The notes under the pieces are model-generated. The model was not told the origin of the DNA and made no database searches. It saw nothing but the letters and a program-made list of their open reading frames with translations. A stretch of DNA of 64,000 bases. Origin: Agrobacterium arsenijevicii. GTDB taxonomy: Bacteria > Pseudomonadota > Alphaproteobacteria > Rhizobiales > Rhizobiaceae. The translations under genes and the position numbers were made by a program. The DNA is taken from the NCBI GenBank assembly GCA_000949895.1, contig JWIT01000024.1, positions 41,936 to 105,935 of the forward strand, in the 5' to 3' direction. Positions 25,255 through 32,356 of the stretch are shown piece by piece; positions within the stretch are counted from its first letter, which is position 1; the number at the start of each line of letters is the position of its first letter.

Positions 25255-26421
25255 TTAAGCTTCCTCCTTGATGCTTTCGTGCCAGGCGGCAACCATGTTG
25301 GGAACCTGTCGCATCATCTTCACGTCCACCGGAATGGGGACGCTTTGCTCGGCCAGACCACCCTGAGCGAGCAAGCGGATAGCGCCATGTTGATCGACAA
25401 ACATGAGGCCGATGGAGGGGCCTCCATCATTCGCCCAGATTTCATCGCCAGTTGGGATCACTTTCTCGAAGTGCGCGGCGAATGCCTTTGCGAGATCGCC
25501 GAACGCGTCAATGATGACGCCTTCCTTCCGCTGAGAGGTGTAGGTAAAGAAGTACCAGGCGCCTTCGCCTCGGAGAATGCCGGCGCGCTCGTTTGGCTCA
25601 TTGACGTGGGAAAAGTTTCCCGGTTCCTGCGCCCAGCAACCTCTGACGAACTCATTGGCCGGGGGGGCGCTGGCATATTGGAGGGTGCCATCAGAGAGTA
25701 CCGCCTTGCGTTTCATTACTTCCGCCAGGTACGTGTCCTCGGTTTCCGTGCGCATTGTCGTCGCAGCCTGGAAGTCCTTGGACGCTTCGTTCTCCTGGCG
25801 CTGCAATTCCCACTCCCGCAGTGAAGCCCAGACCGGGCTCGCAATCGTGTTGCCCTCGGGGTTTCTGGCGAAATAGTCAAAGCGGCCTTCGGAGGTGTTG
25901 ATGCGGTCAAAGCTGGTCTTCGTGACGGCCAGGGGGCGCCCCAGGGAAGGGCCGGCGTAGTAGAAACTGCCGTCGGTCATCTCGCGTTTCTTCAAATGGT
26001 CCGCATAGGCCTTAGGAACCTCCACATATTGCCCGGTAAGCTCGGTCGCACTGGTGGGGCCGACGGTCTGCGTGACCTTGTCATCGGGAAGGAGGAAGCC
26101 GTCTTCTCCGCGGAAGAATTTGGGGAGGTGAATGAAGAAACCGCCATTGATGGCCACAAAGGGACCCCTCAGATCGCGGACGATCTCCAGGGAGGTCTCC
26201 ACGCCACTGGAGGGGCTGACGGTTTTGGTCCGGGCGTTGGCGATGCGAATGACGGTGAAAGCGCCCCTGTCCTTCATCAAGGAAAGGATCGAGTGAATTG
26301 CGGAATTGTCCGGGTGGGCGGTCTCCCAGCCGGCAGTGCGCTGAAAGCGATAATAGGTGATGCCTTCAGAGAGCTCGTCGGCGAGCAGGCTGTCATGCGT
26401 GGAGACGAATGGGGAAGACAT
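25255..26421 (-). CDS. T-DNA gene C: phosphodiester glycosidase (NAGPA/DUF2233)-like protein
   Basis: A 388-aa protein. Two family landmarks are visible: FVAINGGFF at residues 88-96 (NAGPA/DUF2233 proteins have AiNGGFF) and ANDGGPSIG at 330-338, in the place of the usual DGGGS. Between them lies a long insertion with an alternating charged helix. Family assignment is by these motifs only. No signal peptide is evident. The ATG at 26421 has context GCAATGTC, no Shine-Dalgarno sequence, a CT/CA-rich leader and a TATA box 100 bp upstream. Since the catabolic operon outside the left border also encodes a NAGPA-type protein, a role in making a sugar phosphodiester opine is a reasonable guess. Confidence 0.6.
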   Translation of the reverse strand: MSSPFVSTHDSLLADELSEGITYYRFQRTAGWETAHPDNSAIHSILSLMKDRGAFTVIRIANARTKTVSPSSGVETSLEIVRDLRGPFVAINGGFFIHLPKFFRGEDGFLLPDDKVTQTVGPTSATELTGQYVEVPKAYADHLKKREMTDGSFYYAGPSLGRPLAVTKTSFDRINTSEGRFDYFARNPEGNTIASPVWASLREWELQRQENEASKDFQAATTMRTETEDTYLAEVMKRKAVLSDGTLQYASAPPANEFVRGCWAQEPGNFSHVNEPNERAGILRGEGAWYFFTYTSQRKEGVIIDAFGDLAKAFAAHFEKVIPTGDEIWANDGGPSIGLMFVDQHGAIRLLAQGGLAEQSVPIPVDVKMMRQVPNMVAAWHESIKEEA

Positions 26422-26520
26422 TGCGTCGGGAATGGTTGAATTCAGGGGAATGATGATGGGTGCTTTGGATTGATGAGACTGTGAGTGTCGATGGATTTTT
26501 TTTTGGAAGGGAATGCCCGA

Positions 26521-26531
26521 ATATTTATGCC
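26521..26531 (-). promoter_or_regulatory. TATA box of T-DNA gene C
   Basis: On the minus strand the sequence is GGCATAAATAT, a good eukaryotic TATA element starting with the same GGCATAAA as gene A. It is 100 bp before the ATG. The leader downstream contains an A9 tract (26494-26503 region) and long CA/CT-rich runs, as in many fungal promoters. Confidence 0.6.
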
Positions 26532-26587
26532 TGCGGCAGCCTCTGACAATTGATCGCCGACATCGGGAGCATTGGGGCGGTGCAGGA

Positions 26588-26680
26588 TCAGCTGAGCATG
26601 TTTGCGCGATTTTTCGGGAAGACCGATATGAGCGGCCGCCGTCTGCAGGTGCGGTAGGCCAGGTAAGCTCGTATCTGCAG
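26588..26680 (-). promoter_or_regulatory. Conserved upstream element of T-DNA gene C
   Basis: It contains TCAGCTGA (26588-26595) and GCTCGTATCTGCAG (26667-26680) in the same order and nearly the same spacing as upstream of gene A, with patchy identity between. Two identical motifs of 8 and 14 bp at similar spacing are unlikely by chance. Confidence 0.55.
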
Positions 26681-26848
26681 GTGCAGGGTATCGAAACAGG
26701 ATGTGTCACCCGGGCGGATCACGCGCCATGGCCATATCTCGTATTCGCAATGCATTCCGGATCAGGAAACCGCCGGGCGGATTATATGCCGTTTTGGATT
26801 CGTGGCTTCCAGATTTGGATTAGCGTATCAGAATGTGGGGACTCTGCC

Positions 26849-26873
26849 GCGCAGGAAATATAAGGCTGTAATG
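26849..26873 (+). other. Putative T-DNA right border repeat
   Basis: The 25-mer GCGCAGGAAATAT-AAGGC-TGTAATG matches TGGCAGGATATATnnnnnTGTAAAC at 15 of 20 fixed positions with exact spacing. It has the same orientation as the copy at 22082. The overdrive-like stretch directly to its right is where Ti plasmids have overdrive. The match is imperfect and would be weak on its own. Confidence 0.5.
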
Positions 26874-26876
26874 TAA

Positions 26877-26905
26877 ATTAGTATGTCTGTTTCTCTGTTT
26901 AAAAA
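26877..26905 (+). promoter_or_regulatory. Overdrive-like sequence beside the right border
   Basis: The stretch holds GTATGTCTGTTTCTCTGTTT, with repeated CTGTTT units as in the overdrive enhancer that VirC1 binds (core CTGTnTnTGTTTG). It begins 4 bp outside the right border-like repeat, the correct side. It is short and T-rich, so chance similarity is possible. Confidence 0.4.
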
Positions 26906-26942
26906 TTCATTTGTGGGACTGAACTGCAACCCGCTTTGACAG

Positions 26943-27140
26943 GACAGTCTGAGCCACCCCGGCTTTGCCGAAGACCCCAACGCGTCATTCTCTCTTGAAG
27001 CCCGCGCTCGTGCCGTGCGAATGATGACGGAACATGAGCCGAACATTCCTCGCGGTGGGCTGTAGTCTCTTCCATAGCCGCCAGGATTGGCTGCTCGGCA
27101 CATACGCTGATTGAGTGGGTGAGGAAGGCGTCACGACATG
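26943..27140 (+). pseudogene. IS3-family OrfA remnant next to the right border
   Basis: One frame gives LEARARAVRMMTEHEPNIPR, then a stop, and after a shift IAARIGCSAHTLIEWVRKAS-like sequence is recoverable. This corresponds to the helix-turn-helix region of an IS3-family OrfA and is related to the remnant at 14554-14763. It marks decayed DNA just outside the putative T-DNA. Confidence 0.65.
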
Positions 27141-27394
27141 AAAGTAGTCGATCTATCCAACATTTGAGAATATAGGGTAATCACGCTGCCGGGATGGAAG
27201 CTCCCCGCCGCAACGGCCTGAGATCAAGACCGTTCGTCAGATCGGCAAAGTGAGGCTCTTATGTGTGGTACGCTGCTCACGGTGGCCGCTGGTATCGTTA
27301 CCTGGATTATGCCCGGTCATCGGGATGGCGCCGCGAGGAAGATCCTCGTTGGGGGCCATTCCACCGACATTGACGGTCTGGCTACGCCGCTTAA

Positions 27395-27763
27395 CTTGAT
27401 GTCACCGGGGCCTGCTTTAATTTTCTGGTCTTTCTTTTTACGGTGACAGGGTTTGTTTACACGACCTTCTTGTACCGTCAGGAAGGCTTGTCAGGCTTCA
27501 TCGACGCGCTCTATTTCACAGTGGCGACGATGACAACGACAGGCTTCGGCGATATCACGCTGCCAGGGCCAGTAGGAAAGCTCACTTCGGTCGTCACCAT
27601 GATCGTCGGAATTTCGTTGTTTGTACGCCTTGCTCAGTCGGTCGTCCGACCCTACAAGGTCAGCCATCCGTGTCCGCAATGCAGTTTACAGAGACATGAT
27701 ACCGACGCTGTCCATTGCAAGGCCTGCGGTATCCTCCTCAACATACCCAATAATAACGATTGA
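27395..27763 (+). pseudogene. Truncated two-TM potassium channel gene
   Basis: The frame opens after a stop at 27392; a GTG at 27443 gives 106 aa. It encodes a membrane helix, the pore helix with selectivity filter MTTTGFGDI, a second helix (VVTMIVGISLFVRLA) and a C-terminal zinc ribbon with HPCPQC...HCKACG. Full-length homologues have more N-terminal membrane segments, so this is probably a 5'-deleted remnant, although a minimal two-helix channel is possible. IS debris lies directly upstream, which suggests that it was cut by insertion or rearrangement. Confidence 0.6.
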
Positions 27764-27827
27764 GGGGATAGTCATCGAGATCTCATGACTAAAATCGGGC
27801 TTCCAAGTGCTAAAGGCGCTCCAATGT

Positions 27828-28982
27828 CTAAAAAAAGTTCAACTTGAACGGCGTCGCCGCCGCGCCCATGGCGGCCGCGTCAGGTTTTATTTCAGAGACG
27901 ATAAGTTTGGGGCTGGCCCGCCAGACCCCGTAGCGGGGTTTTCCGAACAGCTGCGTGCGCTCGATCATCAACTCCGCCAATGCGGGTGGGATCTGTCCGC
28001 CGAAGACAATCGCTTTCGGATCGTAGACGGCCCAGATGGCGTTCACCAGGCGATTATAGGCCGGGGTAACTTCGTCCACCCACTCGGTAACACCGGGCCA
28101 TTTTGGATCGAAGTGTTTTCTGAGGAAGGTGATCGACGGAACGTCGACGCCATGGGATCTCAGCTTCTCGAGAATGATCTGAAGAGCAGGCCGTCGGTTC
28201 ACTTCGTCGTCATCGTACATTTGCGAAAACTCCCCCGCATTGCCGTTGCCGCCATGCAGGAGTTCACCATTGCATATCAGGCCACCACCGAAGCCGTAGT
28301 TGAAGCTGAGATAGGCGAAGTCCTTGATGTAACGGCCGACACCGAACATTGCTTCAGCGATCGTGCCGGTCTTGCCGCCATTCAGTGCCCAGACCGGTCG
28401 ATCAAAGTAGCTCGTCAGGAGTGGCCCTAGCTCGACCAGCGACCACTCGTGCAGGGGGAGGGAAGCATTGAAGCTGGTGCCACTCACATGGTAACCCGCA
28501 ATTCCAAGGCCAATGCCAAAGAAGTTCTCGGTCGATAAAACCAGCGCCGCCTGCCGTTCGTATACCCAGTCACGGACCCGCTCAAGCGCCTCAGCGGCGG
28601 TGCGTTCTCGAAGCTGCACGTTGGTTTCCGCCAGGACCTGCCCTGAGAAATCCATGAGGCATACGTCGATCACGTCGGTATTGACCGACATGCCGCAGCA
28701 CCAGGCGTAGCGACCATCCAGTGTAATCATCGGGCTCGGCTGGCCCTTTCCTAGACCCGGCTTGGGTTGGCCGAGACTGACTATTCCCCGATCCGCCAAT
28801 TGGTCCAGCAGCCGGTGGATAGTCTGTTGCGCAAGATCAGTCAGGCCGGTCAGCTCCGTTCGCGATATGCCCGCGTTGCGCGAAATTACCCTGAGAAGGC
28901 GTCGTTCGTTGGGGGAGGCAACCGCATCGTCGGTCGTCCTGAAAAAGCGTGGGGCGATCAGAGCTTCCGGTGAATATCCCAT
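27828..28982 (-). CDS. ROK-family transcriptional regulator of the Ugp-like operon
   Basis: A 384-aa regulator. An N-terminal winged helix (ISRTELTGLTDLAQQTIHRL near residues 38-57) is followed by a ROK domain with a glycine-rich loop SFNYGFGGGLICNG and the segment HGGNGNAGEFSQM. The Cys zinc motif of classic ROK proteins is absent. ATG 28982 has AGGAG 7 nt upstream. It is divergent from the ABC operon at 29175 and probably represses it. It is not a close copy of the other ROK protein (16320-17438), so the two operons have separate regulators. Confidence 0.88.
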   Translation of the reverse strand: MGYSPEALIAPRFFRTTDDAVASPNERRLLRVISRNAGISRTELTGLTDLAQQTIHRLLDQLADRGIVSLGQPKPGLGKGQPSPMITLDGRYAWCCGMSVNTDVIDVCLMDFSGQVLAETNVQLRERTAAEALERVRDWVYERQAALVLSTENFFGIGLGIAGYHVSGTSFNASLPLHEWSLVELGPLLTSYFDRPVWALNGGKTGTIAEAMFGVGRYIKDFAYLSFNYGFGGGLICNGELLHGGNGNAGEFSQMYDDDEVNRRPALQIILEKLRSHGVDVPSITFLRKHFDPKWPGVTEWVDEVTPAYNRLVNAIWAVYDPKAIVFGGQIPPALAELMIERTQLFGKPRYGVWRASPKLIVSEIKPDAAAMGAAATPFKLNFF

Positions 28983-29018
28983 ATGATTTCTCCTGCAATT
29001 CACTGATGGCGAGTAGAT

Positions 29019-29048
29019 AGGTCGGACGATGGAGTCCGTCATAGACCT
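29019..29048. promoter_or_regulatory. Inverted repeat in the divergent ROK/ABC promoter region
   Basis: Nested arms AGGTC...GACCT and CGGAC...GTCCG are spaced around GATGGA. It lies between the divergent ROK and binding-protein genes and could be the ROK operator. It differs from the AT-rich palindrome of the first operon. Confidence 0.35.
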
Positions 29049-29132
29049 GTAGCCTCGATCTTTTTGTTGTTCAAGCTCTTGCATTTCGTCATATTATTAT
29101 TACCCTTCCTGAGTAACTAAGGCATCGCCATT

Positions 29133-29155
29133 ATCGCCGAGGAGGGCTCGGCGAT
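29133..29155 (+). promoter_or_regulatory. Leader hairpin before the binding-protein gene
   Basis: A 9-bp perfect stem ATCGCCGAG / CTCGGCGAT with a 5-nt loop ends 20 bp before the ATG at 29175. It could be a transcript-stabilising or attenuating leader, or part of an operator. Confidence 0.35.
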
Positions 29156-29174
29156 GTCTTAAACGGAGGGCACA

Positions 29175-30482
29175 ATGAAATTTTTCACACTTACGGCTAC
29201 GGCCGCGCTTCTTGCTGGTGCGGTATCCGCGCATGCTGCAAATATTGAATTCTGGTATGGCAATACTGGTCCCGTCGAAGTCGCCATAAGGGCGCAATGC
29301 GACGCGTTTAACGCCGCACAGGCCGATCACAAGGTCAACTGTGTCGGTCAGGGCAATTATGAAGTTCTGATGCAGAAGGCGATTGCCGCCTATCGCGCCA
29401 AAAACGCCCCGATCCTTCTGCAGGTCCTCGATGCCGGGACGCTCGACATGATGCTGTCGGACGCGGTCGTGCCGGTTCAGGACGAGCTGCCGGACGTGAA
29501 GTGGGACAACTACATTGCAGGCGCGCGCACCTATTATGAAACATCGAAGGGCAAGCTCTTCGCCCAGCCCTATAATGCATCGACACTGCTGTTTTACACC
29601 AATAAGACCGAGCTGGAAAAGGCCGGTGTCACCAAGACTCCACAGACCTGGGAAGAAATCATCGAGGCTGCACGCAAACTGAAGGCCAATGGTAGCGCCT
29701 GCCCATTTGTGACGAACGCCGAACCATGGATCGTTTTCGAACAATTCTCCGCCCGCCATGGCCAGCCGATTGCTTCAAAGCACAATGGTTATGACGGGCT
29801 CGACGCGGAATATGTTTTCAACAAGACTCTGGCCGCCAAGCATCTCGCCAATCTCGTCGACTGGCGCAATGAAGGTCTGGTCCGTTTGAACGCGGATACC
29901 AAAGGCGGTAATCTCGTTGCAGCCTTCAGTTCGGGCGAATGTGCGATGATCGAGGCATCCTCCGGCTCCTATTCGACATTCACGAAAGCGTTTGAAGGTA
30001 AATACGAGATCACCGTCGCCATGGCGCCGATGTATGCGGGTGAGAAACGTCACAATACATTCGTCGGCGGCGCGTCGGTCTACATCATGAAGGGGCATGA
30101 CAAGGCGGAGGTCGATGGTGCCAAGGCCTTCCTCAACTTCCTGCGTCAGCCGGCGCAGCAGATGACGTTTTCGGCTGCAACCGGTTATGTGCCTGTCACC
30201 AACGATGTGCTCGACGCCATCGCCAAGAGCCCGGATGCGAAGTCGCCCAAATTCGCCACCGCTGCAATCGGCATTGGCTCAATGAGCGAACCTGCGACGC
30301 CTGACACCCGCGGCATCCGCCTTGGCTCCTATATCCAGTTCCGGCAGATATGGACGGAGGAAACCCAGAAGGCTTTTTCTGGCCAGCAGACCATGCAGGT
30401 GGCGCTAGACAAGGCCAAGACGCGTGGCGATGAATTGCTGCGTCGTTTCCAGCAGACCTACAAGGGCGTAGAGCTACCCTGA
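29175..30482 (+). CDS. ugpB: Glycerol-3-phosphate-type ABC binding protein (UgpB-like)
   Basis: A 435-aa periplasmic binding protein with a Sec signal peptide (MKFFTLTATAALLAGAVSAH, cleavage after AHA). The mature protein begins NIEFWYGNTGP and contains NASTLLFYTNKTELEKAG and FVGGASVYIMKG, as in UgpB proteins that bind glycerol-3-phosphate or glycerophosphodiesters. It starts the operon ugpB-A-E-C-GDPD-IMPase, and GGAGGG lies just before the ATG. The phosphodiesterase encoded downstream suggests that the natural ligand is a phosphodiester rather than free glycerol-3-phosphate. Confidence 0.88.
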   Translation: MKFFTLTATAALLAGAVSAHAANIEFWYGNTGPVEVAIRAQCDAFNAAQADHKVNCVGQGNYEVLMQKAIAAYRAKNAPILLQVLDAGTLDMMLSDAVVPVQDELPDVKWDNYIAGARTYYETSKGKLFAQPYNASTLLFYTNKTELEKAGVTKTPQTWEEIIEAARKLKANGSACPFVTNAEPWIVFEQFSARHGQPIASKHNGYDGLDAEYVFNKTLAAKHLANLVDWRNEGLVRLNADTKGGNLVAAFSSGECAMIEASSGSYSTFTKAFEGKYEITVAMAPMYAGEKRHNTFVGGASVYIMKGHDKAEVDGAKAFLNFLRQPAQQMTFSAATGYVPVTNDVLDAIAKSPDAKSPKFATAAIGIGSMSEPATPDTRGIRLGSYIQFRQIWTEETQKAFSGQQTMQVALDKAKTRGDELLRRFQQTYKGVELP

Positions 30483-30494
30483 TCTGCAGTCATG

Positions 30495-30522
30495 GTGTGT
30501 GGCGTATGCACGCCCCACACCA
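30495..30522 (+). other. Hairpin between binding-protein and permease genes
   Basis: A stem of about 9 bp, GTGTGGCGT / ACGCC(C)CACAC, with a 4-nt loop, follows the binding-protein stop. Such intercistronic hairpins often protect the mRNA of the binding protein so that it is made in excess over the permeases. Confidence 0.45.
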
Positions 30523-30545
30523 CTCCCATAGGCCGGGGTTTTGTC

Positions 30546-31436
30546 ATGTTTCTTGAATCCACCATGTTTCGGCATCGATGGTTGCCGCTGATTTTCGCGG
30601 CTCCGCTGCTGTTACTTGTTATCCTGTTCTTCTATGCGCCTGTGTTTCAGGCGTTCTACTGGTCTTTTTTCCTGGAGCGTCCCTTTGGCGGCGGCTCGGA
30701 ATTTGTCGGCTGGGGCAATTTTGTGCGCGTCCTTTCCGACCCGGAGTTCTGGAAGGCCAGCTGGCGCACGCTGATCTTCATGGCAACGGCCTCGTCATTG
30801 GCGGTTCTCGTTCCGCTGATCCTGGCGATTGCCGCCGATCGCAAAATCCGCATGTCATTGCCGGCCAGAAACGTTCTTGTCTGGCCAAAGGGCATCGCCG
30901 GCGCGTCGATTGGCCTCGTTTTCTCCTTCATCTTCAATCCGTTCGTCGGTGTGCTTACGCCGCTGAACGAGATGTTTCCCGGTATATGGAATCCTAGTTT
31001 TGACAGTTTCGACGCCTATGTCACGCTGATTGCGGCGCATGTCTGGGGCAATATCCCGTTCAACTTCGTGATCCTCCTCGCGGGGCTGCGCGCCATACCG
31101 CATACCGTCGTCCAAGCAGCCGCCATGGACGGTGCCGGACCGTGGCGGCGAATCTTCGATGTGCAATTGCCGCTGATAATGCCGCAGCTTTTTCTGACGC
31201 TTGTGCTGGAATTCACCGAAAGCGTCACTTCGGCCTTTGCGCTCATCGACACGATCACCAAGGGAGGGCCCGGCGGTGCCACGACGCTTCTCGTCTACAA
31301 GATCTATCTCGATGGGTTCGGCAGCTATGATCTGTCCGGGGCCTCCACACAGACTGCGATACTCATGGTCTTCTTCATTCTTGTGGCCGCTTTGCAGTTC
31401 GCGCTGCTCGGCCGGGGCATCAACTACGAGCGCTAA
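30546..31436 (+). CDS. ugpA: ABC transporter permease (UgpA-like)
   Basis: A 296-aa inner-membrane permease with six membrane segments, the first at residues 12-33. The EAA-type loop reads VQAAAMDGAGPWRRIFDVQLPL. It ends 3 bp before the next permease start. I start it at ATG 30546; an ATG at 30564 is also possible, and neither has a strong Shine-Dalgarno site, so translation may be coupled to the upstream gene. Confidence 0.88.
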   Translation: MFLESTMFRHRWLPLIFAAPLLLLVILFFYAPVFQAFYWSFFLERPFGGGSEFVGWGNFVRVLSDPEFWKASWRTLIFMATASSLAVLVPLILAIAADRKIRMSLPARNVLVWPKGIAGASIGLVFSFIFNPFVGVLTPLNEMFPGIWNPSFDSFDAYVTLIAAHVWGNIPFNFVILLAGLRAIPHTVVQAAAMDGAGPWRRIFDVQLPLIMPQLFLTLVLEFTESVTSAFALIDTITKGGPGGATTLLVYKIYLDGFGSYDLSGASTQTAILMVFFILVAALQFALLGRGINYER

Positions 31437-31439
31437 GCC

Positions 31440-32354
31440 ATGATCGAGAACGCACGCTCCATCAATATCTTCGCGAGCCTGATCCTGATCATCGGTAGCG
31501 CTTATATCGTCGGTCCGCTCTATCTGACGCTCACCACAGCCTCACACTCCTATGAGTTCATGCTTCAGAACGGTCTCGTCTGGTCTCTCGGCGGCGATCT
31601 TTTCGCCAACATGAAGCGGATATTTACCGATACGCTAATCCCGCTCCAGATGATAAACAGCCTGGTCGTTGCGGCGGGAACTGCGGCTGGGCTCTGTATT
31701 CTGTCGTTCCTGTCGGCCTATGCGATTGTCTATTTTCGGGTGCGCTGGGCGGGCATCGTTTTCGCCCTGATCCTTGCCACCGTCATCCTGCCGCTCGATA
31801 TGCGCTTCGTGACCACCTATCAGGTCGCGTCCAACGTGTTCTCTCCTTTGAACGCTGTGCTTGATGCGACCGGACTCAATGATCTGATCAGCATTGTGTT
31901 CGGCGCCCCTGTTCATATGGAATGGAGCATTCTGAATACCCGGCTTGGCCTTGTCGCGCCTCTTCTCGCACATGGCATGGGTACGTTCCTCTTCCGGCAG
32001 TTCTTCCTGACGCTGCCGAAGGACCTGTTCATGGCCGCCCGGATGGACGGTGCAGGGCCAATCCGGTTCCTGTTCGACATCCTGTTGCCGCTCTCGCGCA
32101 CCAGCTTCGCTTCGCTCTTTGTGCTCACCTTTCTTTCTGGATGGACACAGTATCTGTGGCCGCTGGTCGCGTCCTCGACCGCTGATACCCAGACGGCGGT
32201 TGTTGGGCTGGCGCGCCTCGTGCCCGACGAGGGCGCGGTTCCGGATTATCCGCTGATCATGGCTGGTGCCATCCTCGTATCCATCATTCCCCTGATGATG
32301 ATCGCCCTTCTGCAGCGGTATCTCGTTCAGGGCCTCGTGCTTTCGGAGAAATGA
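31440..32354 (+). CDS. ugpE: ABC transporter permease (UgpE-like)
   Basis: A 304-aa inner-membrane permease, partner of the UgpA-like protein. Six membrane segments are predicted, with the EAA loop FMAARMDGAGPIRFLFDILLPL. The end QRYLVQGLVLSEK matches the MalG/UgpE group. Its stop overlaps an ATG of the ATPase gene (ATGA), consistent with coupled translation. Confidence 0.9.
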   Translation: MIENARSINIFASLILIIGSAYIVGPLYLTLTTASHSYEFMLQNGLVWSLGGDLFANMKRIFTDTLIPLQMINSLVVAAGTAAGLCILSFLSAYAIVYFRVRWAGIVFALILATVILPLDMRFVTTYQVASNVFSPLNAVLDATGLNDLISIVFGAPVHMEWSILNTRLGLVAPLLAHGMGTFLFRQFFLTLPKDLFMAARMDGAGPIRFLFDILLPLSRTSFASLFVLTFLSGWTQYLWPLVASSTADTQTAVVGLARLVPDEGAVPDYPLIMAGAILVSIIPLMMIALLQRYLVQGLVLSEK

Positions 32355-32356
32355 CA

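Larger units (their letters stand above)
22107..26848. mobile_element. Putative T-DNA (about 4.74 kb between borders) with eukaryotic-type genes
   Basis: The segment is bounded by two border-like 25-mers in direct orientation, with an overdrive-like sequence outside the right one. Inside are three genes: 22313-23935 (minus), 24570-24983 (plus) and 25255-26421 (minus). None has a Shine-Dalgarno sequence. Leaders are rich in C and A, start contexts fit CAMMATGNC more or less closely, and the two minus-strand genes have TATA boxes about 100 bp before the ATG. Flanking genes have ordinary ribosome binding sites. Together with virD2 and virE2 on the same molecule this is best explained as a transferable T-DNA. 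Confidence 0.6.

Noticed and set aside
26696..26716. ACAGGATGTGTCACCC as the right border
   Set aside because: It lacks the TATAT core and TGTAAA block; the site at 26849 fits much better and has overdrive-like flanking sequence.
27261..27446. A 61-codon frame before the K+ channel remnant as part of the channel
   Set aside because: It is in another frame and does not read like the missing N-terminal membrane segments.
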